Source: Streptomyces sp. NRRL F-5135 (GTDB lineage: Bacteria; Actinomycetota; Actinomycetes; Streptomycetales; Streptomycetaceae). From it: DNA of 64,000 nucleotides. The translations under genes and the position numbers were made by a program. Each line of letters begins with the position of its first letter. Within the stretch, counting starts at the first letter, position 1. Below the pieces are notes generated by a model. It saw only the letters and a list, made by a program, of their open reading frames with translations. It was not told where the DNA came from and did not search any database. The stretch covers positions 620,001 through 684,000 of the forward strand of contig NZ_JOHR01000001.1 of NCBI RefSeq assembly GCF_000719775.1, written 5' to 3'. Below, piece by piece: positions 8,540-17,124 of this stretch.

Positions 8540-9537
8540 ACAGCGAGAACGCCGCCATGGGCGGCCGGAAGGACAGCCGGCTCGTACTCGTCGGCAACGC
8601 CATCGTCGACCTGGTGATGCGGGTGCCCGGGGTGCCGGAACGCGGGGGCGACACCATCGCCACGGACACCACGTTCGCCACCGGGGGCGGCTTCAACGTC
8701 CTCGCGGCCGCCCGCCGCCTGGGCCTGCCCGCCCTGTACGCCGGAGCCCATGGCTCGGGACCGTTCGCGGACCGGGTCCGCGCGGACCTCGCCCGTGAGG
8801 GCGTCGAGGTGCTGGTGCCCCCGCTGCCGGACGTGGACACCGGTTTCTGTGTCGCCCTCGTCGACGACGACGGCGAGCGGACCTTCGCAACCAGCCTCGG
8901 GGCCGAGTCCCGGCTGACCGAGGACCACGCGGCGGCGGTGCTCGCCGCCCTGCGCCCGCACGACCTGGTGCAGATCTCCGGGTACGGTCTCGCCTACCCG
9001 ACGGGCGGTGCCGTCCTGGCGTCGCTCGTCGCCCGGCTGCCCCGCGATGTCCGGGTCTTCCTCGATCCGGGGCCGCTGGTCGCCGACATCCCCCGGGACG
9101 TGCTGGATCCCGTCCTGGAACGCTGCGACTGGGTCAGCTGCAACCGGCGCGAGGGAGCGCTGCTCACCGGTCTGGAGGACGCCGCACAGATCGCCGCGGC
9201 GCTCGTCGCCCGGCTGGGACCGGACACCGGCGTGGTCGTACGGGCCGACGCGGCCGGGTGCCTGCTGGTGCCGCCCGGCGAGGAGGCCGTGCACGTCCCC
9301 GGGCGCACGGTGACCGCCGTCGACAGCAACGGCGCGGGCGACGCCCACACGGGCGCCTTCCTCGCCCTGCTCGGCAGCGGTCTCGACCCGCTCTCGGCCG
9401 CCAGGGGCGCCAACGCCGCGGGCGCCTTCGCGGTCGGCCGGCCCGGTCCCGCCACCGGCCCGACCCTCGCCGAACTCGTCGATTTCCTGGACGGCGACGA
9501 GCCGGTGGCGCGGCTGCTCGAACTCGTTTCCCCCTGA
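8536..9537 (+). CDS. PfkB-family carbohydrate/nucleoside kinase (YegV-like)
   Basis: The 333-residue protein begins with GTG 8536 inside the permease stop, behind CAGGAG; ATG 8557 is an alternative. The ribokinase-fold signatures are clear: a glycine-rich substrate motif (TGGGFNVLAAARRLG) near residue 50 and the catalytic block NGAGDAHTGAF near residue 265, where the Asp is the base. It should phosphorylate a sugar, probably the pentose released by the glycohydrolase, or a nucleoside directly. Translational coupling to the permease supports a shared pathway. Confidence 0.9.
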   Translation: MNSENAAMGGRKDSRLVLVGNAIVDLVMRVPGVPERGGDTIATDTTFATGGGFNVLAAARRLGLPALYAGAHGSGPFADRVRADLAREGVEVLVPPLPDVDTGFCVALVDDDGERTFATSLGAESRLTEDHAAAVLAALRPHDLVQISGYGLAYPTGGAVLASLVARLPRDVRVFLDPGPLVADIPRDVLDPVLERCDWVSCNRREGALLTGLEDAAQIAAALVARLGPDTGVVVRADAAGCLLVPPGEEAVHVPGRTVTAVDSNGAGDAHTGAFLALLGSGLDPLSAARGANAAGAFAVGRPGPATGPTLAELVDFLDGDEPVARLLELVSP

Positions 9538-9549
9538 GCCGACGGCACC

Positions 9550-9573
9550 CCGCCCGCACCCCGGTGCGGGCGG
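9550..9573. terminator. bidirectional terminator between convergent genes
   Basis: An 11-bp inverted repeat (CCGCCCGCACC and GGTGCGGGCGG) lies between the end of the kinase gene and the end of the leftward DUF6126 gene. Confidence 0.7.
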
Positions 9574-9589
9574 AGGGCGACGCCCCGCT

Positions 9590-9808
9590 CTACTGCCCTG
9601 CCCCCAGGTGGAACAACAGGTAGAGGAAGCCGGCGAAGAGATGCCCGGCGATCAGATAGGCGAACAGCCTGATGACCAGTCCGCGGGGGAACGACTTCTC
9701 TTCCTGCATGGCCTGTTCGCCCCCGGCCGCAGGCGGCGGTACGGAGGGCACGGGCCCCCCGGGCGCGCTCCCGGGCACGGCGGGGTCCTGGGCCGGGCGC
9801 TCCGTCAT
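9590..9808 (-). CDS. DUF6126-family small membrane protein
   Basis: This 72-residue protein starts at ATG 9808 with a GAGAGG ribosome site. A Pro/Gly/Ala-rich N-terminal half leads to a short KSFPRG segment and one C-terminal transmembrane helix (LVIRLFAYLIAGHLFAGFLY). The size, helix and position just downstream of an XRE-cupin regulator match the streptomycete DUF6126 family, whose function is unknown. A longer frame begins at 9934 but overlaps the regulator and has no better start. It probably shares a transcript with the regulator gene. Confidence 0.8.
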   Translation of the reverse strand: MTERPAQDPAVPGSAPGGPVPSVPPPAAGGEQAMQEEKSFPRGLVIRLFAYLIAGHLFAGFLYLLFHLGAGQ

Positions 9809-9917
9809 CGTGGCAGACCTCTCTCGGGCGAATCGGCGGGACTGCGTGGGTGGCGCGGACATCGCGCGCACCGGGGGGTGCGTCAGGCGCGTCGCGGCGT
9901 CGTGCCACGACGAGCCG

Positions 9918-10541
9918 TCAGCGCCGGGGGACATCGCCGCCGAGACACAGCTCCGCGGCGGCGCTCTGCACCAGCGTGTGGACGAACAGCAGCTCGGTCC
10001 CGCCGGGCTCGTCCGCCGCGATCCGGTGCGGTGTCAGCGAGTCGAAGTGCGCGCTGTCCCCGGGGTCGAGCACGTGCGTGGCGTCTCCGAGGCTCAACCG
10101 CAGCCGTCCCTCGAGGACATGGAGCCACTCCTCCCCCGGGTGCACTCGGACGAGATCGCCCTGGGCCCCGTACGGCACGCTGACCCGCAGCGGTTGCATG
10201 GCCCGTCCGGCGGCGCCCGCCTGGTGGTAGGTCCAGCCGCCGGCCTCCACGGGCTCCGCGCCCCCGGCCCGGATGACGGGGTCACGTTCCGGCGGGATTT
10301 CACCGAGCAGGTCGGAGACGGTCGTACCGTAGATACGGGCGAGTCCCAGCAGCATCGGCAGGGACGGCTGTCGGTGGCCCGTCTCCAGCCGGGAGAGGTG
10401 GGCGGGCGAGAGTCCCGCCCGCCGGGCCGCGGCCTCCAGCGTCAGCCGACGGCCCCGGCGCAGGTCGCGCAGGCGTGGGGCCACGTCGGGAAGCTGATCG
10501 GGCAGCGCGTCGGAGGTCTGCCTCGCGGACGGTGTGCTCAT
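9918..10541 (-). CDS. XRE-family regulator with C-terminal cupin domain
   Basis: The 207-residue protein has a helix-turn-helix at about residues 20-80 (LTLEAAARRAGLSPAHLSRLETGHRQPS) and a cupin-2 sensor barrel at about 120-195 (VHPGEEWLHVLEGRLRL, LDPGDSAHFDSLTPHR). Such proteins (PuuR/SutR-like) repress or activate small metabolic operons on binding a small ligand. A palindromic site 21 nt upstream of its start suggests autoregulation. Its likely partner is the DUF6126 gene immediately downstream. Confidence 0.9.
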   Translation of the reverse strand: MSTPSARQTSDALPDQLPDVAPRLRDLRRGRRLTLEAAARRAGLSPAHLSRLETGHRQPSLPMLLGLARIYGTTVSDLLGEIPPERDPVIRAGGAEPVEAGGWTYHQAGAAGRAMQPLRVSVPYGAQGDLVRVHPGEEWLHVLEGRLRLSLGDATHVLDPGDSAHFDSLTPHRIAADEPGGTELLFVHTLVQSAAAELCLGGDVPRR

Positions 10542-10562
10542 GCTCCCATTGCGCCAGCATCC

Positions 10563-10595
10563 TGCCTGTGAGGCAAGTTTCTTGCCTCACAGGCA
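10563..10595. promoter_or_regulatory. palindromic operator upstream of the XRE-cupin gene
   Basis: Two 15-nt arms (TGCCTGTGAGGCAAG and CTTGCCTCACAGGCA) are perfect inverted repeats around TTT. Each arm itself contains TGCCT-N3-AGGCA, so the site looks like two adjacent dimer sites. It also lies just beyond the aminotransferase stop and could double as that gene's terminator hairpin. Confidence 0.75.
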
Positions 10596-10621
10596 AAAGC
10601 CCCGGAGACCCCCGCCCCGTG

Positions 10622-12049
10622 TCACCTGTTGGCGACGGCCTGCTTCACCAGCGTCCTGCCGAAGTCCCACATCAGCCCGCCGCCCCCGTGGGCGTCGTCC
10701 ATGACCGCCGTGAACGCCTCGACGAACCGGTCGACCTCCCGCTCCCCGATGATCAGCGGCGGAATCAGTTTGATCACTTCAAGATGGTCACCGGAGACCT
10801 GGGTGAGGATCCGGTGCTTCTGGAGCAGGGGTACGACCACCATCTGCGCGAACAGCCCTTTGCGGGCCGCCTGGAGCATGGCCCAGCGACCGCGCAGCTT
10901 GAGCGACTCCGGCCGGCCGAACTCGACGCCGATCATCAGGCCCCGGCCGCGGACCTCGTGCAGCAGCTCGTAGCGGTCCACGAGCGCGGCCAGCCTGCTC
11001 CTGAGCAGGTCCCCGGTCGCGCGCGCCCGGGCGACGATCCCCTCGTCCTCCATCACCGACAGCACCGCGAGGCCGGCCGCCATGGCCTGGGCGTTGGAGC
11101 CGAAGCTCGCCGAGTGGACCAGCACCCGGTCCATCGAGGAGTAGACCTTCTTGAAGATCCAGTCCTTGCCGAGGGTCGCGCCCACGGGCACGTACCCGCC
11201 GGACAGCGCCTTCGCCACGCATACGAGGTCGGGCTCCACCCCCGGCTCGTGCTGGTACGCGTAGAAGTCACCGGTCCTGCCCAGTCCGGTCTGCACCTCG
11301 TCCACGATGAGCAGCGCCCCCTTGCGCCGCAGCAGTTCCTGGGCCGCGCGCAGGAAGCCGGGCGGCGTCTCGTGCACGCCCTTGCCCTGGATCGGCTCCA
11401 CCACGAAGGCGGCCACGTCACCGCGCGCCAGCTCGCGCTCCAGGGCGCCGAGGTCCCCGAGCGGTACGGCGGTGTCGGGCAGCAGCGGGGCGAAGCCGTC
11501 CCGGAAGCCGGCCTCGCCGTTGACGGACAGCGATCCGGCGGTCAGGCCGTGGAAGGCGTGGGCGCAGTACAGGACGCGGGGCCTGCCGGTCGCGTACCGG
11601 GCGAACTTCAGGGCCGTCTCCACCGCTTCCGTACCGCTGTTGCCGAAGAACACCCGGTCCAGGTGCGGGCTGTGGGCGAGCAGTTTCTCGGCGAGCAGGC
11701 CCGGCAGCGGCGGGCAGTCGAACCGGGTGAGGTCGGCGAGCGAGGCGTCGAGGACGTCGTGGAGCGCCTCGCGCACGACGGGGTGGTGGCGGCCCAGGCC
11801 CATCACGCCGAAGCCGGCGAGCATGTCCAGGTAGTCGTTGCCGTCCTCGTCCCAGAAATAGGCGCCCTCGGCCCGCTCGTAGACGCGGTCGAAGCCGATC
11901 GTGCGCAACATGCGCGGCAGTTGGTGGTTGAGGTGCCGGGTGTACAGCTCGTAGCGCTCGGCGCCGCGCTCGGCGAGCAGCCGGCCCAGGTCGAACGGCT
12001 TGCGCCGAGCGGTCTCCGGCGTGTCGTCGTGCTCTTCGGCCTTGTTCAT
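10622..12049 (-). CDS. class III (acetylornithine/ornithine-type) aminotransferase of the hopanoid cluster, HpnO-like
   Basis: The 475-residue PLP enzyme starts at ATG 12049 behind GGGAGGAG. Class III hallmarks include FFGNSGTEAVETALKFAR, HAFHG, the Asp-containing LLIVDEVQTGLGRTG and the PLP lysine in CVAKALSGGYVPVG. Its place at the end of the hopanoid operon suggests it aminates the ribose-derived side chain at C35 to give aminobacteriohopanetriol. That hopanoid is known from Streptomyces, and HpnO does this elsewhere. This assignment rests on context; a general ornithine-type aminotransferase cannot be excluded from sequence alone. Confidence 0.85.
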   Translation of the reverse strand: MNKAEEHDDTPETARRKPFDLGRLLAERGAERYELYTRHLNHQLPRMLRTIGFDRVYERAEGAYFWDEDGNDYLDMLAGFGVMGLGRHHPVVREALHDVLDASLADLTRFDCPPLPGLLAEKLLAHSPHLDRVFFGNSGTEAVETALKFARYATGRPRVLYCAHAFHGLTAGSLSVNGEAGFRDGFAPLLPDTAVPLGDLGALERELARGDVAAFVVEPIQGKGVHETPPGFLRAAQELLRRKGALLIVDEVQTGLGRTGDFYAYQHEPGVEPDLVCVAKALSGGYVPVGATLGKDWIFKKVYSSMDRVLVHSASFGSNAQAMAAGLAVLSVMEDEGIVARARATGDLLRSRLAALVDRYELLHEVRGRGLMIGVEFGRPESLKLRGRWAMLQAARKGLFAQMVVVPLLQKHRILTQVSGDHLEVIKLIPPLIIGEREVDRFVEAFTAVMDDAHGGGGLMWDFGRTLVKQAVANR

Positions 12050-12133
12050 TCCACGTTCTCCTCCCGTGTCGCCACACCGCCTCCCGCCAGGCCGGCACCG
12101 CACCGATCCGGCCCGCGCCCCCCGCGCCGCCGT

Positions 12134-13150
12134 TCAGTTCCCGGCGACCGTCTCGCGGGCCGCCCGCAGCGACTCCTTGAGGGAGCCCATGGTGGCGAAG
12201 ACGGCGGTGGGCTCGTAACCGCAGTGCGCCATGCAGTTGGCGCAGCGCGGGTCCTTGCCCCGGCCGTACTTGTCCCAGTCGGTCTCCTCGATGAGCTGCC
12301 GGTACGTCGGTACGTATCCGTCGCTCATCAGGTAGCAGGGGCGCTGCCAGCCGAAGAGCGAGTAGTTGGGAATGGCCCACGCCGTGCACGGGAAGTCGGC
12401 CCGGCCCTCCAGGAAGTCCAGGAAGAGGGGTGAGTGGTTCAGGCGCCAGCGTGACCGGTTGCCGCCCGCGAACGCCTTCTTGAACAGCTCCCGGGTCTGT
12501 TCCACGCCCAGGAAGTGCTCCTGGTCGGGTGCCTTCTCATAGGCGAAGGCGGGCGAGATCATCATCTCGTCCACCTTCAGATCGTCATTGAGGTAATTGA
12601 GGACCTCGATCACGGTCTGCGGGGTGTCGGTGTTGAAGAAGGTGGAATTGGTGGTCACCCGGAAGCCGCGCCGCTTGGCCTCCTTGATGGCCGCCACGGC
12701 CTCGTCGAACACCCCCTCCTTCGCGACGGACTCGTCGTGCCGCTCCCGCAGCCCGTCGATGTGCACGGCGAACGCGAAATACGGGGAAGGGGTGAATTTC
12801 TCGATCTTCTTGCGGAGCAGCATCGCGTTGGTGCAGAGGAAGACGTATTTCTTCCGGGCCACCAACTGCCGCACGATCTCGTCGATCTGCGGGTGCATCA
12901 GCGGTTCGCCGCCGGCGATGGAGACCATGGGGGCACCGGATTCCAGGACGGCCCCGACGGCCTGCGCGACGGGCATGCGCTGTTTCAGCACGCCGGCCGG
13001 ATGCTGGATCTTGCCGCACCCCTCACATTTCAGGTTGCAGGCGAAAAGGGGTTCCAGCTCGACGATGAGCGGGAATTTCTCGCGCCTGCGGAGCTTCTGT
13101 TCGACGAGGTATGTCCCGACCCTGATGGTCTGGCGGAGCGGCATGGCCAT
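12134..13150 (-). CDS. hpnH: adenosyl-hopene synthase HpnH (radical SAM)
   Basis: This 338-residue radical-SAM enzyme has the cluster motif CNLKCEGC near residue 38 and the SAM-binding SIAGGEPLMHP. A C-terminal cysteine set (DPRCANCMAHCGYEP) is typical of HpnH. It joins a 5'-deoxyadenosyl radical to diploptene to make adenosylhopane, the first side-chain step. I chose ATG 13150 because AGGAGGTG sits 7 nt before it; an in-frame ATG at 13189 would lie inside hpnG. It follows hpnG by 5 nt. Confidence 0.94.
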   Translation of the reverse strand: MAMPLRQTIRVGTYLVEQKLRRREKFPLIVELEPLFACNLKCEGCGKIQHPAGVLKQRMPVAQAVGAVLESGAPMVSIAGGEPLMHPQIDEIVRQLVARKKYVFLCTNAMLLRKKIEKFTPSPYFAFAVHIDGLRERHDESVAKEGVFDEAVAAIKEAKRRGFRVTTNSTFFNTDTPQTVIEVLNYLNDDLKVDEMMISPAFAYEKAPDQEHFLGVEQTRELFKKAFAGGNRSRWRLNHSPLFLDFLEGRADFPCTAWAIPNYSLFGWQRPCYLMSDGYVPTYRQLIEETDWDKYGRGKDPRCANCMAHCGYEPTAVFATMGSLKESLRAARETVAGN

Positions 13151-13155
13151 CTGGC

Positions 13156-13887
13156 TCACCTCCTGGGGAGCGTCGAAGAACGGTGCCATTCATGAAAAGC
13201 TGGCAGAACCGAGCGAAGTACTCGAAAGGCCGATATTCCACCGCGCACTGTGCCAATACGGACCAGCTCATGCTCTGGAGCGTCCACGACCACCCGGACG
13301 GCCGCAACCGGACGCGGCCCGGCGCTGAGCGCGCTGTGGAGCGTGGCGGCGGACTCCATGTCCGCCGCGAGCGCCCCCGTGGCGCGCAGTGCGACCCGTT
13401 CACGACCGCGTACGACATGGTCGGAACCGGTCAGCGGGCCGGTGTGGACTGTACGGCCGGGCAGGATCGCGGCCAGTGCCTCGACCAGGGTCGCGGTGCC
13501 CGTGCACGCCGTACGGCCGTCGGGACCCCGCGTCTCGTCGGCGACGATCAGATCGCCCGGACTCATCCCCGGCTCCAGTCCGGCGCAGAAGCCGGAGGCG
13601 ATGACGGCCGCGTCCCGGGCGGCGGGCCGCGCGAGGGCGCGGCTGACGGCGCGCGCGGCGTTACGGGGGCCCATGCCCGTACGGAGTACGGTCACCGGCC
13701 CCGCCGCCGTCCGCTCGTCGTCGCCGCCGCGCAGGGCGAGCCGTTCGATGGAGAGCGCGCAGGCGATCAGCAGCGGCGGCCCGGGCCGGCCGGCGGGGGG
13801 CCCGGCCGACGGCCGGGGGCCCGGTCCGGCCGCCCGGCCGGGCGCGCGCCCCCGACCGGGGCCGGCCGGCCCCGCGGACCCTGTCAT
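13156..13887 (-). CDS. hpnG: hopanoid-associated nucleoside phosphorylase HpnG
   Basis: The 243-residue protein starts at ATG 13887 within the shc stop (ATGA), so the two are translationally coupled. The first ~38 residues are a Gly/Pro/Arg-rich extension with no alternative ATG or GTG. After it come purine-nucleoside-phosphorylase-like blocks (LLIACALSIE, TGMGPRNAARAV, SGFCAGLEPGMSPGDLIVAD) and the ADMESAA motif that binds the ribose hydroxyls. HpnG cleaves adenine from adenosylhopane to give ribosylhopane. Confidence 0.9.
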   Translation of the reverse strand: MTGSAGPAGPGRGRAPGRAAGPGPRPSAGPPAGRPGPPLLIACALSIERLALRGGDDERTAAGPVTVLRTGMGPRNAARAVSRALARPAARDAAVIASGFCAGLEPGMSPGDLIVADETRGPDGRTACTGTATLVEALAAILPGRTVHTGPLTGSDHVVRGRERVALRATGALAADMESAATLHSALSAGPRPVAAVRVVVDAPEHELVRIGTVRGGISAFRVLRSVLPAFHEWHRSSTLPRR

Positions 13888-15896
13888 CAGCCCGCCTTGC
13901 GGCCGGCCGCGCGGGCGGCGAGGGCCCGTGGCTCCCCGTGGAGATACCGGCCGAGCGCCGTGAGCGGGAAGACCTGCCGGTAGAGGTGGTAGTTGATGGA
14001 GAAGTCCCAGGGGAAGCCGGTGCCGGTGAAGTACGGCTCGTCCCACGAGCCGTCCTCCCGCTGAGTCGCGGCGAGCCAGGCGACGCCTTGTGCGACGGCC
14101 TCGCTCTCGCGTTCCCCGGCCGCCAGGAGCGCCAGCAGGGCCCAGGCGGTCTGGGAGGCGGTGCTGTCACCGCGCCCGATCCAGGCAGGGTCGCGGTAGG
14201 AACGCAGGTCCTCGCCCCAGCCCCCGTCCTTGTTCTGCACGGACGTGAGCCAGGCCACCGCGCGGCGGACCGCCGGGTGGGAGACGGGCAGCCCGGCGGC
14301 GGTCAGCGCGGGCACCACCGCGCCCGTGCCGTAAATGTAGTTGACGCCCCAGCGCCCGAACCAGGCACCGCTCGGCTCCTGTTGGGACAGCAGCCAGGCC
14401 ACGCCCCGCCGGGCGGCCGGATGGTGGGCCTTGCCCTCGTAGGCGAGCATCTCGACGACATGCGCGGTGACGTCCGCCGAGGGCGGGTCGACGACCTCAC
14501 CGAAGTCGCAGAAGGGCAGCCGGTTCGGGAACGGGCTGGTGTTGTCGGCGTCGAAGGCGCCCCAGGCCCCGTTCCTGGACTGCATGCCCACACTCCACCG
14601 GGCGCCGCGCCGCACGGCGGCCTCGACCCGTTCCGGGTCGGGGTGGGCGACCCGCCGCAGGGCGAGGACGACCTCGGCGGTGTCGTCGATGTCCGGGTAG
14701 TTGTCATTGTGGAATTCGAACGCCCAGCCGCCCGGGACCAGGCCCGGCCTGCGGACGGCCCAGTCGCCGGGGCGGACGATCTGCTCCCCGAGCATCCAGT
14801 CGGCCGCCTTGACCAGGGCCGGATGGTCGGGGCTGAGCCCGGCGTCGGCGAGGGCGATGGTGGCCAGGCAGGTGTCCCAGACCGGGGACTGGCAGGCCTC
14901 CACCATCCGGGCGCCGTCCTCGCGCCACACGGTGAAGCGGTCGAGCGAGTCGAGCCCGGCGCGCATCACCGGGTGGTCGAGGTCGTAGCCGAGCAGGTGC
15001 AGCGCGATCACGGAGTAGACGGCGGGGGGCTGGATGCCGCCGAAACAGCCGTCGTTCTCCTGGCGCTCGATGATCCAGCGCGCCGCCGTCTGGACCGCGA
15101 GGCGGCGCAGTCTTCGCGGCGCGATCCCGCGGTAGACGTGCAGCGCCTTGTCGATCCGCTGGAAGACCCCATCCCAGCTGACCAGGGGCGCCAGGGCGGT
15201 GGCGGGGCCGGGGTTCGCGGGGTCGGTGTGCAACTCGTCCAGCGGGAAGGGCGCCGGGCGCACCGGGCGCTTCGCGGAGACGATGGTGAGCGGCACGATC
15301 GTCTGCCGGGCCCAGCAGCCGAAGTCGTAGATGTTGAGCGGCACCCAGGAGGGCAGGAAGATCAGTTCGGGCGGCAGCTCGGGCAGGTCGTCCCACTTCC
15401 ACCAGCCGAACAGGGCCAGCCACAGCCGGGTGAAGACCCGGCTCCGCGCGATCCCGCCCTGCTCGCGCACCCACCGGGCGGCGCGCGCCATGTGCGGCTC
15501 CCCCGGATCGTCACCGGCGAGCCGGAGGGCCACGTACGCCTCGATGGTGGCGGAGAGTTCACCGGGCCCGCCGTGGAAGGTGGCCCAGGTGCCGTCCGGG
15601 CGCTGTTCGCCCCGGATGAAGAGAGCCGCCGCGCCGACGGTGTCCGCGTCCAGGATCCCGAGGAACTGACGGAGCAGCAGGTCCTCGGCGTCCATCGTCA
15701 CGTTGGTGGCCAGATCGCCCTTCCACCAGCCCTGGGCGTCCTGCCGGCCGAGCAGGTGCTCGACGGATCGTGCGGTGGCCCGCTCGGCGGCGGCGCGCGG
15801 GCCGCCGCCGGCGGGGGGTGTGGTTTCGGTCGGTCCGCTGGCCGTGGCCGCCCGGGGGTCGAGGGCCCCGGTGCTTCCGCCGGTCGTCGCTGTCAT
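13887..15896 (-). CDS. shc: squalene-hopene cyclase
   Basis: The 669-residue protein carries the protonating DxDD motif as DIDD near residue 402. It also has at least seven QW repeats (for example QDAQGWW, QRPDGTW, QSRNGAW, QEPSGAW, QNKDGGW, QREDGSW). It cyclises squalene to hopene at the membrane surface. I used ATG 15896 behind GAAGGGGA; the first ~45 residues are low-complexity Thr/Ala/Gly. It lies 112 nt downstream of the polyprenyl synthase and overlaps hpnG by the ATGA. Confidence 0.96.
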   Translation of the reverse strand: MTATTGGSTGALDPRAATASGPTETTPPAGGGPRAAAERATARSVEHLLGRQDAQGWWKGDLATNVTMDAEDLLLRQFLGILDADTVGAAALFIRGEQRPDGTWATFHGGPGELSATIEAYVALRLAGDDPGEPHMARAARWVREQGGIARSRVFTRLWLALFGWWKWDDLPELPPELIFLPSWVPLNIYDFGCWARQTIVPLTIVSAKRPVRPAPFPLDELHTDPANPGPATALAPLVSWDGVFQRIDKALHVYRGIAPRRLRRLAVQTAARWIIERQENDGCFGGIQPPAVYSVIALHLLGYDLDHPVMRAGLDSLDRFTVWREDGARMVEACQSPVWDTCLATIALADAGLSPDHPALVKAADWMLGEQIVRPGDWAVRRPGLVPGGWAFEFHNDNYPDIDDTAEVVLALRRVAHPDPERVEAAVRRGARWSVGMQSRNGAWGAFDADNTSPFPNRLPFCDFGEVVDPPSADVTAHVVEMLAYEGKAHHPAARRGVAWLLSQQEPSGAWFGRWGVNYIYGTGAVVPALTAAGLPVSHPAVRRAVAWLTSVQNKDGGWGEDLRSYRDPAWIGRGDSTASQTAWALLALLAAGERESEAVAQGVAWLAATQREDGSWDEPYFTGTGFPWDFSINYHLYRQVFPLTALGRYLHGEPRALAARAAGRKAG

Positions 15897-16008
15897 GGTT
15901 TCCCCTTCGTGCAGTGGTGTACTTCCTGCTGTGCCTGGGGTTCCGACGTCGTCCGGCGCCCTGGAGGAGGGCCGTGGACGGCGACTGCGGGTCATATGGG
16001 AATGGTGA

Positions 16009-17124
16009 TCATCTCTTTCGTACGACGACGAAGTCCGCGAGCGCGGTCAGCTGGGCGCGGACGTGTTCCGGCAACTCCACGCCGTTCAGGGCCTCGATCG
16101 CGACGGCGTGCTGCCTGCGGGCCTCCTGCGAGGTCCACTCCCGGCCGCCCGCCTCTTCGATGAGTTCCGCCCTGGCGGCGAATTCCTCCTCCGAGAAGTT
16201 CTCGAAGTCACTGCTCTTGGCGTCGGCGGCGAGCAGCTCGCCGAGCCGCTTCGAGGCCGGCCCGCCCGCGTCCAGCGCGGCGACGACCGGCAGGGACTTC
16301 TTGCGCTGGCGCAGGTCGCTCCAGGTCTGCTTGCCGGTGGCCTCGGGGTCGCCCCAGATGCCGAGCAGGTCGTCCACGGCCTGGAAGGCGAGGCCGAGGT
16401 GGTGGCCGTACGACTCCAGCGTGTCGGCCAGCCGGTCGTCCGCGCCGCCGAGGACCGCCCCGATGGAGACGGCGCAGGCGAGCAGCGCGCCGGTCTTGTT
16501 GCCCTCCATCTCCAGGCACTCCTGGACGGTGACCCGCTCCCGGTGCTCGTAGGAGATGTCCTGCGCCTGACCGTCGATCAGCTTGCGGGTGGCGGTGGTC
16601 AGCCTGCGGGTCGCCCGGCCCGCCTCGACGGTGCCGATCTCCAGCAGCAGTTCGTTGGCGAGCGCGAAGAGCGCGTCGCCCACGAGGATGGCCTGGGCCG
16701 GGCCGTGCACCTTCCAGACGGTGTCACGGTGCCGGCGCTGTTCGTCGCCGTCCATCAGGTCGTCGTGCAGCAACGAGAAGTTGTGGACGAGCTCCACGGC
16801 GACGGCGCCGGGGATCCCCGTCTCGGCGGGCGCGCCGGCGGCCTCGGCGGAGAGCAGCGCGAGCGCCGGGCGCACCGCCTTGCCCCCGTCGGCGTCGGAG
16901 GGCCGGCCCTCGGCGTCGATCCAGCCGAAGTGATAGGCGGCGACGGTGTCCATGGGCGGGACGAGCCGGTCGACGGCGGCGCGCAGCACCGGTGTCGCCA
17001 GGGTCCGGCCGCGCTCCAGCAACGCGTTCACGTCCACGGTGTCGACAGCCGGGTTCACCGGCGGCACAGTCGGCACGGTCTCTCCTCTTGTTCCAGTACT
17101 CATCGGTGCAGTACTCGGGCTCAT
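16009..17124 (-). CDS. polyprenyl (probably farnesyl) diphosphate synthase of the hopanoid cluster
   Basis: The 371-residue trans-prenyltransferase starts at ATG 17124, overlapping the hpnE stop and preceded by GCAGGAGG. The first aspartate-rich motif reads LLHDDLMDGD and the second FQAVDDLLGIWGD, with GGKAVRPAL near the N-terminus. It condenses IPP with allylic diphosphates and so supplies farnesyl diphosphate for HpnC/HpnD, though product length cannot be read from the sequence with certainty. A second in-frame ATG occurs at 17103. Confidence 0.9.
   Translation of the reverse strand: MSPSTAPMSTGTRGETVPTVPPVNPAVDTVDVNALLERGRTLATPVLRAAVDRLVPPMDTVAAYHFGWIDAEGRPSDADGGKAVRPALALLSAEAAGAPAETGIPGAVAVELVHNFSLLHDDLMDGDEQRRHRDTVWKVHGPAQAILVGDALFALANELLLEIGTVEAGRATRRLTTATRKLIDGQAQDISYEHRERVTVQECLEMEGNKTGALLACAVSIGAVLGGADDRLADTLESYGHHLGLAFQAVDDLLGIWGDPEATGKQTWSDLRQRKKSLPVVAALDAGGPASKRLGELLAADAKSSDFENFSEEEFAARAELIEEAGGREWTSQEARRQHAVAIEALNGVELPEHVRAQLTALADFVVVRKR

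Noticed and set aside
13183-13983. Rightward frames opposite hpnG and shc
   Set aside because: No motifs, Arg/Ala/Pro-rich, and fully covered by well-supported hopanoid genes.
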